A DNA stretch of 64,000 nucleotides from Hydrogenobacter thermophilus TK-6 (GCF_000010785.1 NC_013799.1:496001-560000), one strand, 5' to 3'; counted from the stretch's first letter, positions 39,990 to 48,487 are shown. Notes: generated by a model from the sequence alone, not told the origin. Numbers and translations: made by a program.

Positions 39990-40554
39990 TTACGCTCTTT
40001 TGTTTACGCTCAAATGGGAGGGGGGATATGTAAACGATCCTAACGACCCGGGAGGAGAAACTAACTACGGCATAACAAGGAGAACGCTGGAGCTGGCAAG
40101 ACAGAAGGGGCTCGTTTTTAAGGAGAGCGTTAAAGACATAGACAGGGAAGATGCAGCCGTGATTTACAGAAGGTTCTACTGGGAACCTCTTAAATGCGAT
40201 GATATGCCTCTGTGGGTTGCTGTTCTGGTGTTTGATACAGGTGTAAATCAGGGTATCAGATACGCAGGTTTGCATCTGCAGTCTGCTTTAAATAACTTAA
40301 AGCATCACGGAGGCGCTTATTTTTCCTTAGCGGAAGATGGAATGATCGGTGATAAAACGCTGTCAGCGCTCAGGGAACTGAGCATACATCCGCTGGAGGT
40401 TAAACAGCTTTTTATAAGGCTCTACTGCGTTAACAGAGATATAAGATACACAGAGCTTGTGGGGAACAACCCGAAGCTCAAAAAGTTTTTAAAGGGTTGG
40501 TTTTTTAGGACTTCGTCGTTGCAAGATTATGCAAATTCTCTGATGGAGGTGTAG
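39970..40554 (+). CDS. GH108-type endolysin (peptidoglycan hydrolase)
   Basis: 194 residues. The glycoside hydrolase 108 motif KWEGGYVNDPNDPGGETNYGIT (read in pieces; catalytic Glu in WEGGY) lies at about 14-36 and the C-terminal half is the predicted peptidoglycan-binding part (GMIGDKTLSALREL). It cuts the cell wall at lysis. The ATG at 39970 comes after an AGGAGGAGG run. A frame open from 39883 would add a hydrophobic segment but lacks a good site. Confidence 0.85.
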   Translation: MKTTAFDYALLFTLKWEGGYVNDPNDPGGETNYGITRRTLELARQKGLVFKESVKDIDREDAAVIYRRFYWEPLKCDDMPLWVAVLVFDTGVNQGIRYAGLHLQSALNNLKHHGGAYFSLAEDGMIGDKTLSALRELSIHPLEVKQLFIRLYCVNRDIRYTELVGNNPKLKKFLKGWFFRTSSLQDYANSLMEV

Positions 40555-40556
40555 CT

Positions 40557-40658
40557 ATGAAGAAAAAGGCTGTAAAAAAGCCTGCAGTAGCTATCGTCAT
40601 ACTGGCAGAGAAGAAGAAGGGAGGAAAGAAGAATGGCAGGAAGAAAAAAGGTTCCTGA
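40557..40658 (+). CDS. Lys-rich minipeptide 1
   Basis: 33 residues (MKKKAVKKPAVAIVILAEKKK then GGKKNGRKKKGS). Very basic. The start follows GGAGG of the previous gene end (ATGGAGGTGTAGCT). The end overlaps the next minigene by 26 bases. Possible DNA-condensing virion component; direct evidence is lacking. Confidence 0.45.
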   Translation: MKKKAVKKPAVAIVILAEKKKGGKKNGRKKKGS

Positions 40659-40767
40659 AATTGTTGAGCATGCTGTTGCGGACATCATGAAGAAAAAGAA
40701 AGTTTCACGAGAGCAAGCCTACGCTATAGCTGTGGGTCAATTTCAGAAGGAAGAAGAAGAAGGGTAA
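40633..40767 (+). CDS. Lys-rich minipeptide 2
   Basis: 44 residues (MAGRKKVPEIVEHAVADIMK; KKKVSREQAYAIAVGQFQKEE). The pattern of a basic helix plus SREQAYAIAVGQ recurs in short proteins of many phages whose role is unsettled. It starts inside minipeptide 1 after GGAGGAAAGAAG. Confidence 0.5.
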   Translation: MAGRKKVPEIVEHAVADIMKKKKVSREQAYAIAVGQFQKEEEEG

Positions 40768-40808
40768 AAAGGGTTGCTGTTGAAGTAAACAAAAATGGAG
40801 GGAGTGAT

Positions 40809-41015
40809 ATGGCTAAGAAGAGTAAAAAGAACTGGATACAATCTGCCATCAAGAAGCCAGGCTCTTTCACCCAATGGTGTAAGAAGAGAGGTTATGAAGG
40901 AGTCAATGAGGAGTGCATAGCTGAGGGGATGAAGTCTAAAGACCCGAAGACGAGGGCAAGGGCAAGGCTTGCAAAAACGCTAAGGGGGATGTCAAAGAGG
41001 AGGAGGAAAAAATGA
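40809..41015 (+). CDS. Small basic phage protein (WIQxAIKKPG type)
   Basis: 68 residues, strongly basic: NWIQSAIKKPGSFTQWCKKRG, then KDPKTRARARLAKTLRGMSK and a terminal KRRRKK. This arrangement is common as a short protein in virion regions of phages, probably bound to packaged DNA. Two Cys (about 24 and 37) may pair or bind metal. Start site GGAGGGAGTGAT. It overlaps the next start as ATGA. Confidence 0.65.
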   Translation: MAKKSKKNWIQSAIKKPGSFTQWCKKRGYEGVNEECIAEGMKSKDPKTRARARLAKTLRGMSKRRRKK

Positions 41016-41263
41016 GTGATAAGCTACTGGAGCATGGGGAAAAGATAGCAAAGCTGGAGACTAAGGTGGACCTTCTTTATCACGCTGTCAATGAGCTAAA
41101 ACAACAGAATAACAGGATAGAGGAAAAGCTGGACACTCATATGGCACACATAGCCTCCTTGCAGAGCAGGGTTGCAGGGATCGCCTTTGTTGTGGGTGCC
41201 ATTGTGTCAGGCATCACATCGCTTTTGTTCAAGCTTATAGGCTTTAAGGTGGGTGAGTCATGA
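41012..41263 (+). CDS. XhlA-like coiled-coil membrane protein (lysis accessory)
   Basis: 83 residues. An N-terminal coiled coil (KIAKLETKVDLLYHAVNELKQQNNRIEEKL, read in pieces) leads to a C-terminal membrane helix (VAGIAFVVGAIVSGITSLLF). This is the design of haemolysin XhlA and of some spanin-like lysis helpers. The start overlaps the previous stop as ATGA, and the next gene does the same. Confidence 0.65.
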   Translation: MSDKLLEHGEKIAKLETKVDLLYHAVNELKQQNNRIEEKLDTHMAHIASLQSRVAGIAFVVGAIVSGITSLLFKLIGFKVGES

Positions 41264-41448
41264 AGGTATTTTTACTGTCTTTGTTTATTGTCTTTTTAGT
41301 GTTCAGGTCTGGAGAAGGCTGGAGCTACAGGGTGCTGGACAAAGCTAACGGGCGCTTCATTATCATGGTACAACTTACAGATACCAGTTTTTTGCAAATA
41401 GAGTTCGCAAAGGATGGTATAAAGCTACAGGAGCTTTTAGTGAGTTGA
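41260..41448 (+). CDS. Small exported protein, last prophage gene
   Basis: 62 residues. A signal peptide or anchor (MKVFLLSLFIVFLVFRSGEG) is followed by a short beta-rich part (WSYRVLDKANGRFIIMVQL). No lipobox Cys, so it is not a classical outer spanin, though the coupling to the XhlA-like gene suggests a lysis pair. It lies at the right end of the prophage. Confidence 0.5.
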   Translation: MKVFLLSLFIVFLVFRSGEGWSYRVLDKANGRFIIMVQLTDTSFLQIEFAKDGIKLQELLVS

Positions 41449-41534
41449 CGACTAAGCGGTAAGGGAGTAAACTACTAAATGATGAAAGATGTTCGTAGCA
41501 AGGGATGTTAAAGTCCCCACAAGAGGAAGCTCTA
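41449..41534. other. Right prophage junction (attR region), core not resolved
   Basis: The region holds no gene between the last prophage gene and gcvPB. TGTTCGTA (41490-41497) is the inverse of 6204-6211 at the left end. The likely gcvPB binding site AAGAGGA (41521-41527) belongs to the host side, so the junction lies before about 41520. AGTCCC occurs at both ends but not at matching distances. Confidence 0.4.
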
Positions 41535-42980
41535 ATGAAACTCATCTTTGAGCTTTCAAAAAGAGGTAGAAAGAGCTTTGCGCTTCCCTCCTTGGATGTT
41601 CCGGAGGTCAGCCTGGAGGAGTATTTGGGAGAGCATTTCAGAAAGGAGCTGGACTTTCCAGAGGTATCAGAGCTTGATGCGGTAAGGCATTACACAAACC
41701 TTTCTAAGCTAAACTACTCGGTGGATACCAACTTTTACCCCCTCGGTTCTTGCAGTATGAAGTACAACCCCAGGATAGCTGAGGAGATTTCCAGGTGGGA
41801 GGAGTTCACAGACATGCATCCCATGACACCCGAAGATTACGCTCAGGGGAGTCTTGAGGTTATCTATAGGCTCAAGGAGCTTCTCAAAGAGCTGGGGGGA
41901 TTCTCTGAGGTTAGTCTTGAACCGGCTGCGGGTGCACAGGGGGAGCTTCTTGGTCTTTTGCTCATGCGTACCTATCATACCGACAGGGGCAAAGAGTACA
42001 AGAGAAAGATACTCATACCAGATTCTGCACACGGTACTAACCCTGCATCCGCGGCTGTATGCGGTTTTGAGGTCATTACTGTAAAGAGTGATACTAACGG
42101 AGAGCTGGATTGGAGAGACTTTTCTGATAAGCTCAAGGATGATGTAGCTGGGCTTATGATAACCAATCCCAACACGCTTGGCATTTTTGAGAGAAGGATA
42201 AAAGACATGGCACAAGCTCTACATGAGAAGGATGCACTGCTTTACATGGACGGTGCTAACTTTAACGCTCTGGTGGGCATTGCAAAGCCGGGGCTGTGGG
42301 GTGTGGACATTATGCACTTTAACCTTCACAAAACCTTTGGAACTCCTCATGGAGGGGGTGGTCCCGGGGGTGGAGCAGTGGGAGTTTCTGAGAAGCTCGT
42401 ACCTTACCTGCCTGTGCCTCAGGTGGAGTTTGACGGTGAGAAGTACTTTTTAAGCTGGGACAGACCAAAGAGTGTGGGGAAGATGCTATCCTTTTACGGG
42501 CACTTTAGTGTTATGCTAAAAGCCCTTGCTTACATACTCAGCTATGGTAATGAAATAAGCCGTGTTGCCAAATATGCGGTACTAAATGCCAGGTATCTCA
42601 GACACCTTCTCAAAGGTTGCTTGCTGGACCCTTACGAACACGTACCATGTATGCACGAGTTTGTTCTGTCAGCACTCAACTTGGTGCAGTACGACATAAA
42701 AGCCATAGACATAGCAAAGGCTCTCCTGGACAGAGGCTTTTACGCTCCCACCGTTTACTTCCCTCTGATAGTAAAAGAGGCGCTTATGATAGAACCTACA
42801 GAGACGGAAAGTGTGGATACTTTGAGAGCTTTTGCCAAGTCTCTGATGGAAATAATTGAGGAAGCCAAAAGGGACCCTCAAAAAGTAAAAGCCTCACCTG
42901 AGAAAACACCTGTAAGGAGGATAAAGGAGGTGGAAGCCAACAGAAAGCCAGTATTGCGCTATGCCTTTAAATCCTCATAG
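41535..42980 (+). CDS. gcvPB: Glycine dehydrogenase (decarboxylating) subunit 2
   Basis: 481 residues. VSELDAVRHYTNLSKLNYSVD, NFYPLGSCSMKYNP, and NLHKTFGTPHGGGGPG with the PLP-binding Lys mark the P-protein C-terminal subunit. Together with GcvPA it decarboxylates glycine in the glycine cleavage system. The ATG at 41535 has a site (AAGAGGA, 7 bases). A frame from 41505 adds ten residues without one. The prophage sits directly upstream, so the native promoter may be displaced. It overlaps dnaN tail to tail by 14 bases. Confidence 0.9.
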   Translation: MKLIFELSKRGRKSFALPSLDVPEVSLEEYLGEHFRKELDFPEVSELDAVRHYTNLSKLNYSVDTNFYPLGSCSMKYNPRIAEEISRWEEFTDMHPMTPEDYAQGSLEVIYRLKELLKELGGFSEVSLEPAAGAQGELLGLLLMRTYHTDRGKEYKRKILIPDSAHGTNPASAAVCGFEVITVKSDTNGELDWRDFSDKLKDDVAGLMITNPNTLGIFERRIKDMAQALHEKDALLYMDGANFNALVGIAKPGLWGVDIMHFNLHKTFGTPHGGGGPGGGAVGVSEKLVPYLPVPQVEFDGEKYFLSWDRPKSVGKMLSFYGHFSVMLKALAYILSYGNEISRVAKYAVLNARYLRHLLKGCLLDPYEHVPCMHEFVLSALNLVQYDIKAIDIAKALLDRGFYAPTVYFPLIVKEALMIEPTETESVDTLRAFAKSLMEIIEEAKRDPQKVKASPEKTPVRRIKEVEANRKPVLRYAFKSS

Positions 42981-44052
42981 GCATAACAAGACACATATAA
43001 GGGTCGCTTTCTTTGTCTTCACTGTCTAAAACTATAGCGCTGTCAGGGTCTACGATTTTGAGCCATACCTTCTCAGTGTCAAAGCTCTCAAGAGCTTCTA
43101 TCAGATACTTCCCGTTAAAGCCAAGTTCCATAGGCTCTTGGCTGTATTCTATGTCTACCTCATCCCTTCCTTCACCGTATTCTGGCTCTGTTATTTCAAA
43201 AACTGCAAGATTATCCTGAAGACTTATCTTAACTGGGAATGCGGAGCTTTCCGCTATAGCGGAGAGCCTTTTAAGAGCAGACAAAAACTCGCTTTTATTT
43301 ATCAGAACCTCAATATTAAAGCTCTCCGGGATTACGCTAAGATAATCGGGGTACTCTCCTTCCAAAAGTCTTATAGATAGCTGAAAGTCTTCACCTTGCA
43401 AGTGAGCAAAAGACCCATCCTTTCCTATGGAAATTTCACCTATGTAGTCTTTTAAAAGCCCTTCTATGACTTTTAAACTCTTTCTTGGGATTAAAAGCTC
43501 AAGGGAAAAAGGCGATGGTGTAAAGTATAGAGCAAGCCTGTGCCCGTCCGAGCCTACAAAGTGGGTTTTTCCTTTGTGTTCATGAATATACATACCCTGA
43601 AGAGCATATCTGGTATCTTCCTTAGATATGGCATACTCAGTTTTATCTATGGCTTTGAGAAAATCCACAGCAGGTATTTGAGAAGATACCTTCACCTCGG
43701 GGAATTCTGGAAAGTCTTCCGCTTCAAGAGCTGTAAGATTAAACTTACTTCTACCGCCAGTTATGGAAAGTTTATCCTCCAGAAGTTGCGCTTGCAAAGT
43801 GGCTGATGGGATGGCTTTTATAACACTTGTGAGCTTGTCTGCGTTTACCGCCACCACTCCTTCTTCATAAACCTCCGCCCTCACGCTAAAAGTCAGGAAG
43901 TTTTCAAGGTCCGTAGCCTTTACTATAAGCCTGTCTTTCTGAGCCTGCAGTAAAAAGTTGTTAAGCACAGGGAGAGCTGACTTTTTCTCTGTGGCAGACT
44001 TGGCTTTGGTGAGGGCATCAAGAAACTCCTCCCTATCTACAGAAAACCTCAT
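42967..44052 (-). CDS. dnaN: DNA polymerase III beta subunit (sliding clamp)
   Basis: 361 residues in three repeated clamp domains. N-terminus MRFSVDREEFLDALTKAKSATEKKSALPVLNNF (read in pieces), a central EYPDYLSVIP and the C-terminal end DPYMCLVMPMRI are typical. It forms a ring around DNA and tethers polymerase III. The start is only about 9 bases after a TATAAT box (44066-44061), so the message may be leaderless. It diverges from the neighbouring gene with 16 bases between start codons. Confidence 0.93.
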   Translation of the reverse strand: MRFSVDREEFLDALTKAKSATEKKSALPVLNNFLLQAQKDRLIVKATDLENFLTFSVRAEVYEEGVVAVNADKLTSVIKAIPSATLQAQLLEDKLSITGGRSKFNLTALEAEDFPEFPEVKVSSQIPAVDFLKAIDKTEYAISKEDTRYALQGMYIHEHKGKTHFVGSDGHRLALYFTPSPFSLELLIPRKSLKVIEGLLKDYIGEISIGKDGSFAHLQGEDFQLSIRLLEGEYPDYLSVIPESFNIEVLINKSEFLSALKRLSAIAESSAFPVKISLQDNLAVFEITEPEYGEGRDEVDIEYSQEPMELGFNGKYLIEALESFDTEKVWLKIVDPDSAIVLDSEDKESDPYMCLVMPMRI

Positions 44053-44056
44053 AACT

Positions 44057-44066
44057 TATGATTATA
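44057..44066. promoter_or_regulatory. Face-to-face -10 boxes between dnaN and the DHH-CBS-nucleotidyltransferase gene
   Basis: TATAAT on the - strand (44066-44061) and TATGAT on the + strand (44057-44062) share bases in a 16-base gap between divergent start codons. Either transcription start would lie at or within a few bases of its ATG. The two promoters should exclude each other. Confidence 0.5.
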
Positions 44067-44068
44067 AC

Positions 44069-46531
44069 ATGGAAAAGGTAATATTCTTAGAAGAAGGAGC
44101 TGACTTGGATGCTCTGTCTTCCGCCTACGGACTGCTCCTAATTTACCCTGAGAGTAGCATCTTTAAACCCAAACATCTATCAAGAAGAGCCAGTGAGGTT
44201 TTCAGGGACTTTAGACATCTTTTTAGGATCAGGGAGGACCTTCCTCAAGAGTTTGACCTTATTCTTGCGGATACACACCACTACGAGGTTTACTTGGAGG
44301 AGTTCAAAGGCAAGGTAAAAGATATCATCATCTACGACCATCACCCTGCACATATGGCGGGTGTGAAGGGAAAAGTGCAGCAGGTGGGTAGTACAACTAC
44401 CTTGGTAGTAGAAGAGCTGATGGAAAGAAATATGGACATATCACCAGTATCTGCAACCCTTTTGAGTTTTGGAATATACGAAGATACAGGTTTTCTTAGT
44501 TATGAGGGGACAACATCAAGGGATGCCAGAGCTTTAGCCTGGCTACTTGAGAAGGGAGCTGACCTTAGGATTGTTCGCAAGTATCTTTCGGACACGCTCA
44601 GCAAAGAGCAGATAGACATGCTTTCCAAACATTTACAATCCATAGAATCTCTGTTCTTCAACGGAAAGAAAATTGTCATAGCTACTCTAAAGGCAGAAGA
44701 GTATGAGCCAGACCTTCTGCGCATAATCTACGACCTTAGAGAGGTGAGAGATTCTTCCGCTCTGTTTGTTATAGTGTCAGCAGGTTATAAGACTTACGTT
44801 TTTGGAAGGAGCCTAAGGGGAGAGTTGGATGTGAATAAAATACTTGAACATTTTGGAGGTGGTGGACACACCTTTGCCAGCGCCACCAAGTTAGAAGGTG
44901 CTCATGCGGAAAGAGTAAAGTCTGTGCTTACATCCCTGCTGGAGGGTAAAAGGGTAGCCTTGAAAGTAAAAGAAGTTATGACTTCCCCTCCCTTTGTACT
45001 GCACCAAGATACAGGCATTTCAGATGCCATCCTTGAACTTTCTCAAAGGAACTTTGCAGGGGCACCTGTTGTGGATGATGCTGGGAAGCTGGTAGGTGTG
45101 ATCTACAAGAAGAGCCTTGTAAGAGCTTTAAAGCACTATCCAGAAGGGCGTGTCAGAGACTTTATGTTGGAGGAGTTTCACACGCTCACACCAGAAGACT
45201 TTATCTGGAAGGCTGAAGAGATACTTTCCCGCTATGGAGAAAAACTCATACCTGTTGTGGAAGGCGATAGGCTTGTGGGTGTAATAACAAGGCTTGACCT
45301 CCTTTACAGCATGAGACAGCAAACCGCGTACCTGAAAGCGTACGAGAGGAAGATAAAGCTTCCACCTCATATAGAAGAGGTAGGCAGAGAGATAGGCATT
45401 ATAGCTGAAGGTTTAGGATTTAAGGCGTATTTGGTGGGTGGTGTGGTAAGGGACATACTTTTGGGCAAGGAAGTGTGGGATGTTGACTTTGTTGTAGAAG
45501 GCGATGCCATTAAAGTGGCAGAGCTTCTGGCGCAAAAGCATAAAGTTGAGTTTCACCCCTTTCCCGAGTTTGGTACAGCTCATGTAAAGGTAAAGGGCTT
45601 AAAGTTAGAGCTTGCTACCACAAGAAGGGAAACTTATCCCCATCCCGGTGCATATCCCTTGGTAGAGTATGCATCCCTCAGAGAGGATCTCTTGCGCAGA
45701 GACTTTACCATAAATGCCATGGCAGTTTCTGTAAATTCACAAGACTTTGGTACGCTCATAGACTACTTTGGAGGACTCAGGGACCTTAAAGACAGGCTCA
45801 TAAGGGTGCTTCATCCACTGAGTTTTGTAGAAGACCCTGTGAGAATCCTTAGAGCTTTGCGGTTTGCTGGTAGACTTGGATTTAAGCTGTCAAAAAGCAC
45901 AGAAAGGCTCCTCAGAAGCGCAGTATCCTTAGGAGCAATATCTTCAGCACCAAAAGGTAGGATCATGAACGAGGTAAGGCTCGCTTTAAGAGAGGAAAGA
46001 TTTCTTGAGATACTTGAACTTTACAGAAAGTACCAAATCTTGGCAGAGATATTTAAAGGGATAACTTGGTCTCCTAAGCTGGAGAAGAAGTTGCTACGCC
46101 TACGAGACATAATAACCTGGCACAAAATAGAGTTTCCCAAGGAAGTTATGGACTATGGATGGGTGTATCTTCTTGTCCTGCTTGAAGAGATGAAAGAAGA
46201 AGAGGGCATGGCTTTCCTGAGAGACATAAGCGCACCAAGCTGGGTGAGGGAAACCTACAAAATTATGAAGAGGGGGTCAAAAAGCACAGAAAAAAGCCTT
46301 CTGGAAGCTAAGAGAAATTCAGAGGTCTATTTATCGCTAAAAAACAAACCACTGTACTTCCTGCTGATGCTTATGACTAAAGAAAACCTAAAGGAGAAGG
46401 TAAAGCTATACCTTGAAAAGTTGAGATTTGTAAAGGTAAATGTGGAGAAGTTCAGGGGGCTAAGCGGAAGGGAGCTTGGAGAGGCTATAGAGAAAGAGAA
46501 GATGAAGATAATGGATGAAGCTTTGGAGTAA
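44069..46531 (+). CDS. DHH phosphoesterase - CBS pair - tRNA nucleotidyltransferase fusion
   Basis: 820 residues. DHH/DHHA1 domain (ADTHHYEVYL, YDHHPAH, GGGGHTFASAT; about 1-290), two CBS domains (VKEVMTSPPFVLH; VRDFMLEEFHTLTP; about 300-420) and a polyA-polymerase/CCA-type domain (YLVGGVVRDILLGKEVWDVDFVVEGD in pieces, RRDFTINAMA; about 440-680). In Aquificales, CC- and A-adding activities are known to be split between separate enzymes; this fusion type fits one of them. Which nucleotides are added cannot be read from sequence. No Shine-Dalgarno site precedes the ATG. Confidence 0.85.
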   Translation: MEKVIFLEEGADLDALSSAYGLLLIYPESSIFKPKHLSRRASEVFRDFRHLFRIREDLPQEFDLILADTHHYEVYLEEFKGKVKDIIIYDHHPAHMAGVKGKVQQVGSTTTLVVEELMERNMDISPVSATLLSFGIYEDTGFLSYEGTTSRDARALAWLLEKGADLRIVRKYLSDTLSKEQIDMLSKHLQSIESLFFNGKKIVIATLKAEEYEPDLLRIIYDLREVRDSSALFVIVSAGYKTYVFGRSLRGELDVNKILEHFGGGGHTFASATKLEGAHAERVKSVLTSLLEGKRVALKVKEVMTSPPFVLHQDTGISDAILELSQRNFAGAPVVDDAGKLVGVIYKKSLVRALKHYPEGRVRDFMLEEFHTLTPEDFIWKAEEILSRYGEKLIPVVEGDRLVGVITRLDLLYSMRQQTAYLKAYERKIKLPPHIEEVGREIGIIAEGLGFKAYLVGGVVRDILLGKEVWDVDFVVEGDAIKVAELLAQKHKVEFHPFPEFGTAHVKVKGLKLELATTRRETYPHPGAYPLVEYASLREDLLRRDFTINAMAVSVNSQDFGTLIDYFGGLRDLKDRLIRVLHPLSFVEDPVRILRALRFAGRLGFKLSKSTERLLRSAVSLGAISSAPKGRIMNEVRLALREERFLEILELYRKYQILAEIFKGITWSPKLEKKLLRLRDIITWHKIEFPKEVMDYGWVYLLVLLEEMKEEEGMAFLRDISAPSWVRETYKIMKRGSKSTEKSLLEAKRNSEVYLSLKNKPLYFLLMLMTKENLKEKVKLYLEKLRFVKVNVEKFRGLSGRELGEAIEKEKMKIMDEALE

Positions 46532-46542
46532 AGTTATATTAT

Positions 46543-47400
46543 ATGTCCATGGTATCTCTCTTATTAAGTAGCTTTTACCAATACTGCATTGAGATACTGC
46601 CCTACTTTCTCTTTGCAGCTCTTATAACTTCTTTAATCCAAGCTTATGTGAACCTAAACCTTCTAAGAAGGTTTCTAACGGGGAGCAAATTAGCTCCCGT
46701 CTTTACCGCATCTTTCGGAGGACTTTTACCTTTATGTTCCTGTTCTATGGTGCCGGTTGCACAGCTTATAAACCATCTATCCAAGAACTATTCCTCCGTG
46801 GTAGCCTTTTTGATGGTTGCTCCAGTGGTTTCACCTATTACCGTTGCCCTCACTTACGGCTTTTTTGGATTAAAGATGGCTCTCTTGCGAGTTTTTGCTA
46901 CTCTTGTCTTTGCCCTTGTGGTAGCCTATGCCATGGATGTACTCTTTAAAAAAAATAAGGGTCCTTCTTTACACATAACTGCAGGACAGAAGAGCGAGAA
47001 AAAAGCAGAGATATTTGTCAAATCATTAAGGTACAACCTGTTTTTTACCGGAAGATACTTACTGATAGGTATAGCTATAGCTTCGCTGATAAAGACTTTT
47101 GTACCCATTCAGGTGGTAAAGTACATTGCAGGCAGTCCTCTCTCTTACCCTCTAATATCCTTGGTATCCATACCCATATACGTGTGTTCCGGTGAGGATG
47201 TACCCATAGCAAAGGCTCTTGTGCAGATAGGTTTCACCCACGGTAATGCCTTTACTTTTATGTTAGCAAGTAGTGGCATATGCATGCCTACCATACTTGC
47301 GGTAAAGTCTTTTTTGCCGAGCAGGGTGGTTTTTGCCTACGCAGTTTCCTGGTTTTTACTTTCCACTTTACTGGGTTTTGCAATTGATGTATTATTTTAG
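46543..47400 (+). CDS. ArsP/UPF0718-family permease
   Basis: 285 residues with about eight membrane helices. GGLLPLCSCSMVPVA and ASSGICMPTILAVKSF carry the Cys-containing motifs of the DUF318/ArsP family, proposed metal or organoarsenical permeases. The substrate is not determined. It starts 12 bases after the preceding gene and may be co-transcribed. Confidence 0.75.
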   Translation: MSMVSLLLSSFYQYCIEILPYFLFAALITSLIQAYVNLNLLRRFLTGSKLAPVFTASFGGLLPLCSCSMVPVAQLINHLSKNYSSVVAFLMVAPVVSPITVALTYGFFGLKMALLRVFATLVFALVVAYAMDVLFKKNKGPSLHITAGQKSEKKAEIFVKSLRYNLFFTGRYLLIGIAIASLIKTFVPIQVVKYIAGSPLSYPLISLVSIPIYVCSGEDVPIAKALVQIGFTHGNAFTFMLASSGICMPTILAVKSFLPSRVVFAYAVSWFLLSTLLGFAIDVLF

Positions 47401-47430
47401 TGATATACTTATAAAGAATAGGAGGGAAAG

Positions 47431-47784
47431 ATGGACAGATACGCTCAGGTGCTTCAGGAGCTTATAAAGAACACAGGACTGGAAGGTGCATCCCTTGTCT
47501 CCGCTGACGGGCTTCCCATATCATCGGTGCTAAAGCCGGGGCTTGAAGAGGACAGGATAGCTGCTATGAGCGCTGCTATACTTTCCTTGGGTGAGAGGGT
47601 GGCTGAGGAGCTTGCAAAGGGAGGGCTTGAGCAGATAACCATAAAGGGGGATAATGGGTATGTGATACTGACAGGTGTAGGTCATGATGCTGTTATGGTG
47701 GTGCTTGCGGACAACAACGCCAAGTTGGGGCTTTTGCTTATGGAAATAAAGAAGGCTCAGGAAAAGCTAAAGGCGCTAATATAA
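47431..47784 (+). CDS. Roadblock/LC7 domain protein (MglB-like)
   Basis: 117 residues: VLQELIKNTGLEGASLVSADGLPISS, GERVAEELAKGGLEQITIKGDNGYVIL and a closing amphipathic helix form one roadblock domain. In bacteria these act as partners or GAPs of MglA-type small GTPases in polarity and surface motility. The start follows AGGAGGGAAAG. It is followed by a DUF4388 protein and a GTPase, which supports that role. Confidence 0.85.
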   Translation: MDRYAQVLQELIKNTGLEGASLVSADGLPISSVLKPGLEEDRIAAMSAAILSLGERVAEELAKGGLEQITIKGDNGYVILTGVGHDAVMVVLADNNAKLGLLLMEIKKAQEKLKALI

Positions 47785-47794
47785 AAGGAAAATT

Positions 47795-48487
47795 ATGGCA
47801 CTAACGGGGGATTTAAGCACTTTTAGTTTTGTGGACATCTTTCAGATCCTTGCAAAGGACAGAAGGAGTGGCATACTGTTAGTTGAGTGGCAGGATATGA
47901 CGGTGGCGTACTATGTAAAAGAGGGAGAGGTGGTTTTTGCAAGACCTGTTGACAGGGTTTTCAGAGTTTATGCGGAGAGAGATTTTGATAACCTTATAGA
48001 TAAGCTTAGGATATCAAAAGAGAGCCTGCCAAAGACGGTGGAGAGGTTTTTGATTAGTAAGCTGGGTAGTAAAGAGGGCGTATTTTCCTTCACACCTGGC
48101 TTTATAAGGTATAACTCGGACATGCCCTTTTATTATCCCATAGAGAAGCTCATAATGATAGCAGCAAGAACGCTTACCCCAGAGGAAGTAGAGAGGAAGA
48201 TATCTGACGAAATGCTGACCTTTGAAAGGGCTCATGACTATGTAGAAAAGATAAGGAAAGCCGAGCTAACCAGAGAAGAGGAGAGGATCCTCATGCTTGT
48301 TGATGGTGAAAGGAGCGTTGCGGACATAAGGCGCGAATCTGGGCTTGATAACCTGACTGTGGATAGAACGCTGTACGGACTTTTGGCACTGGGCGTCCTT
48401 AGGAGAAAGAAGAGGGAGAAAAGGCACAAGCCTTCCATAACTCTTGAACTGCTTGCTAAAATCATAGAGAGAATAAAGGAGCTATGA
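47795..48487 (+). CDS. DUF4388 domain protein
   Basis: 230 residues. The N-terminus ALTGDLSTFSFVDIFQILAKDRRSGILLVEW (read in pieces) is the typical DUF4388 (PATAN-like) start. The C-terminal ~100 residues look like a winged helix (LVDGERSVADIRRESGLDNLTVDRTLYGLLALGVLRR in pieces). Such proteins occur with small GTPase and chemosensory systems and are thought to act in regulation. The stop overlaps the GTPase start. Confidence 0.8.
   Translation: MALTGDLSTFSFVDIFQILAKDRRSGILLVEWQDMTVAYYVKEGEVVFARPVDRVFRVYAERDFDNLIDKLRISKESLPKTVERFLISKLGSKEGVFSFTPGFIRYNSDMPFYYPIEKLIMIAARTLTPEEVERKISDEMLTFERAHDYVEKIRKAELTREEERILMLVDGERSVADIRRESGLDNLTVDRTLYGLLALGVLRRKKREKRHKPSITLELLAKIIERIKEL

Larger units (their letters stand above)
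6190..41500. mobile_element. Prophage of a podovirus-like temperate phage
   Basis: A complete set of phage modules lies between tRNA-His and gcvPB: recombinase, recombination genes, repressor/Cro switch, replication, packaging, capsid, head-tail connection, ejection proteins and lysis. All structural genes are intact and co-directional. The absence of recognisable tape-measure, sheath and major tail-tube genes, together with a P22-type portal, points to a short tail. The exact ends are uncertain by some tens of bases. It is likely complete, apart from one split early gene and a transposase remnant. Confidence 0.9.

Noticed and set aside
6171..41517. AGTCCC as the attachment core
   Set aside because: Six bases occur in the tRNA T-arm and near 41512, but at unequal distances from other shared elements, and the tRNA 3' end is not duplicated on the right.
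41505..41534. Ten extra codons at the start of gcvPB
   Set aside because: The ATG at 41505 lacks a spaced ribosome site and lies near the prophage junction; the ATG at 41535 fits both the binding site and the family.
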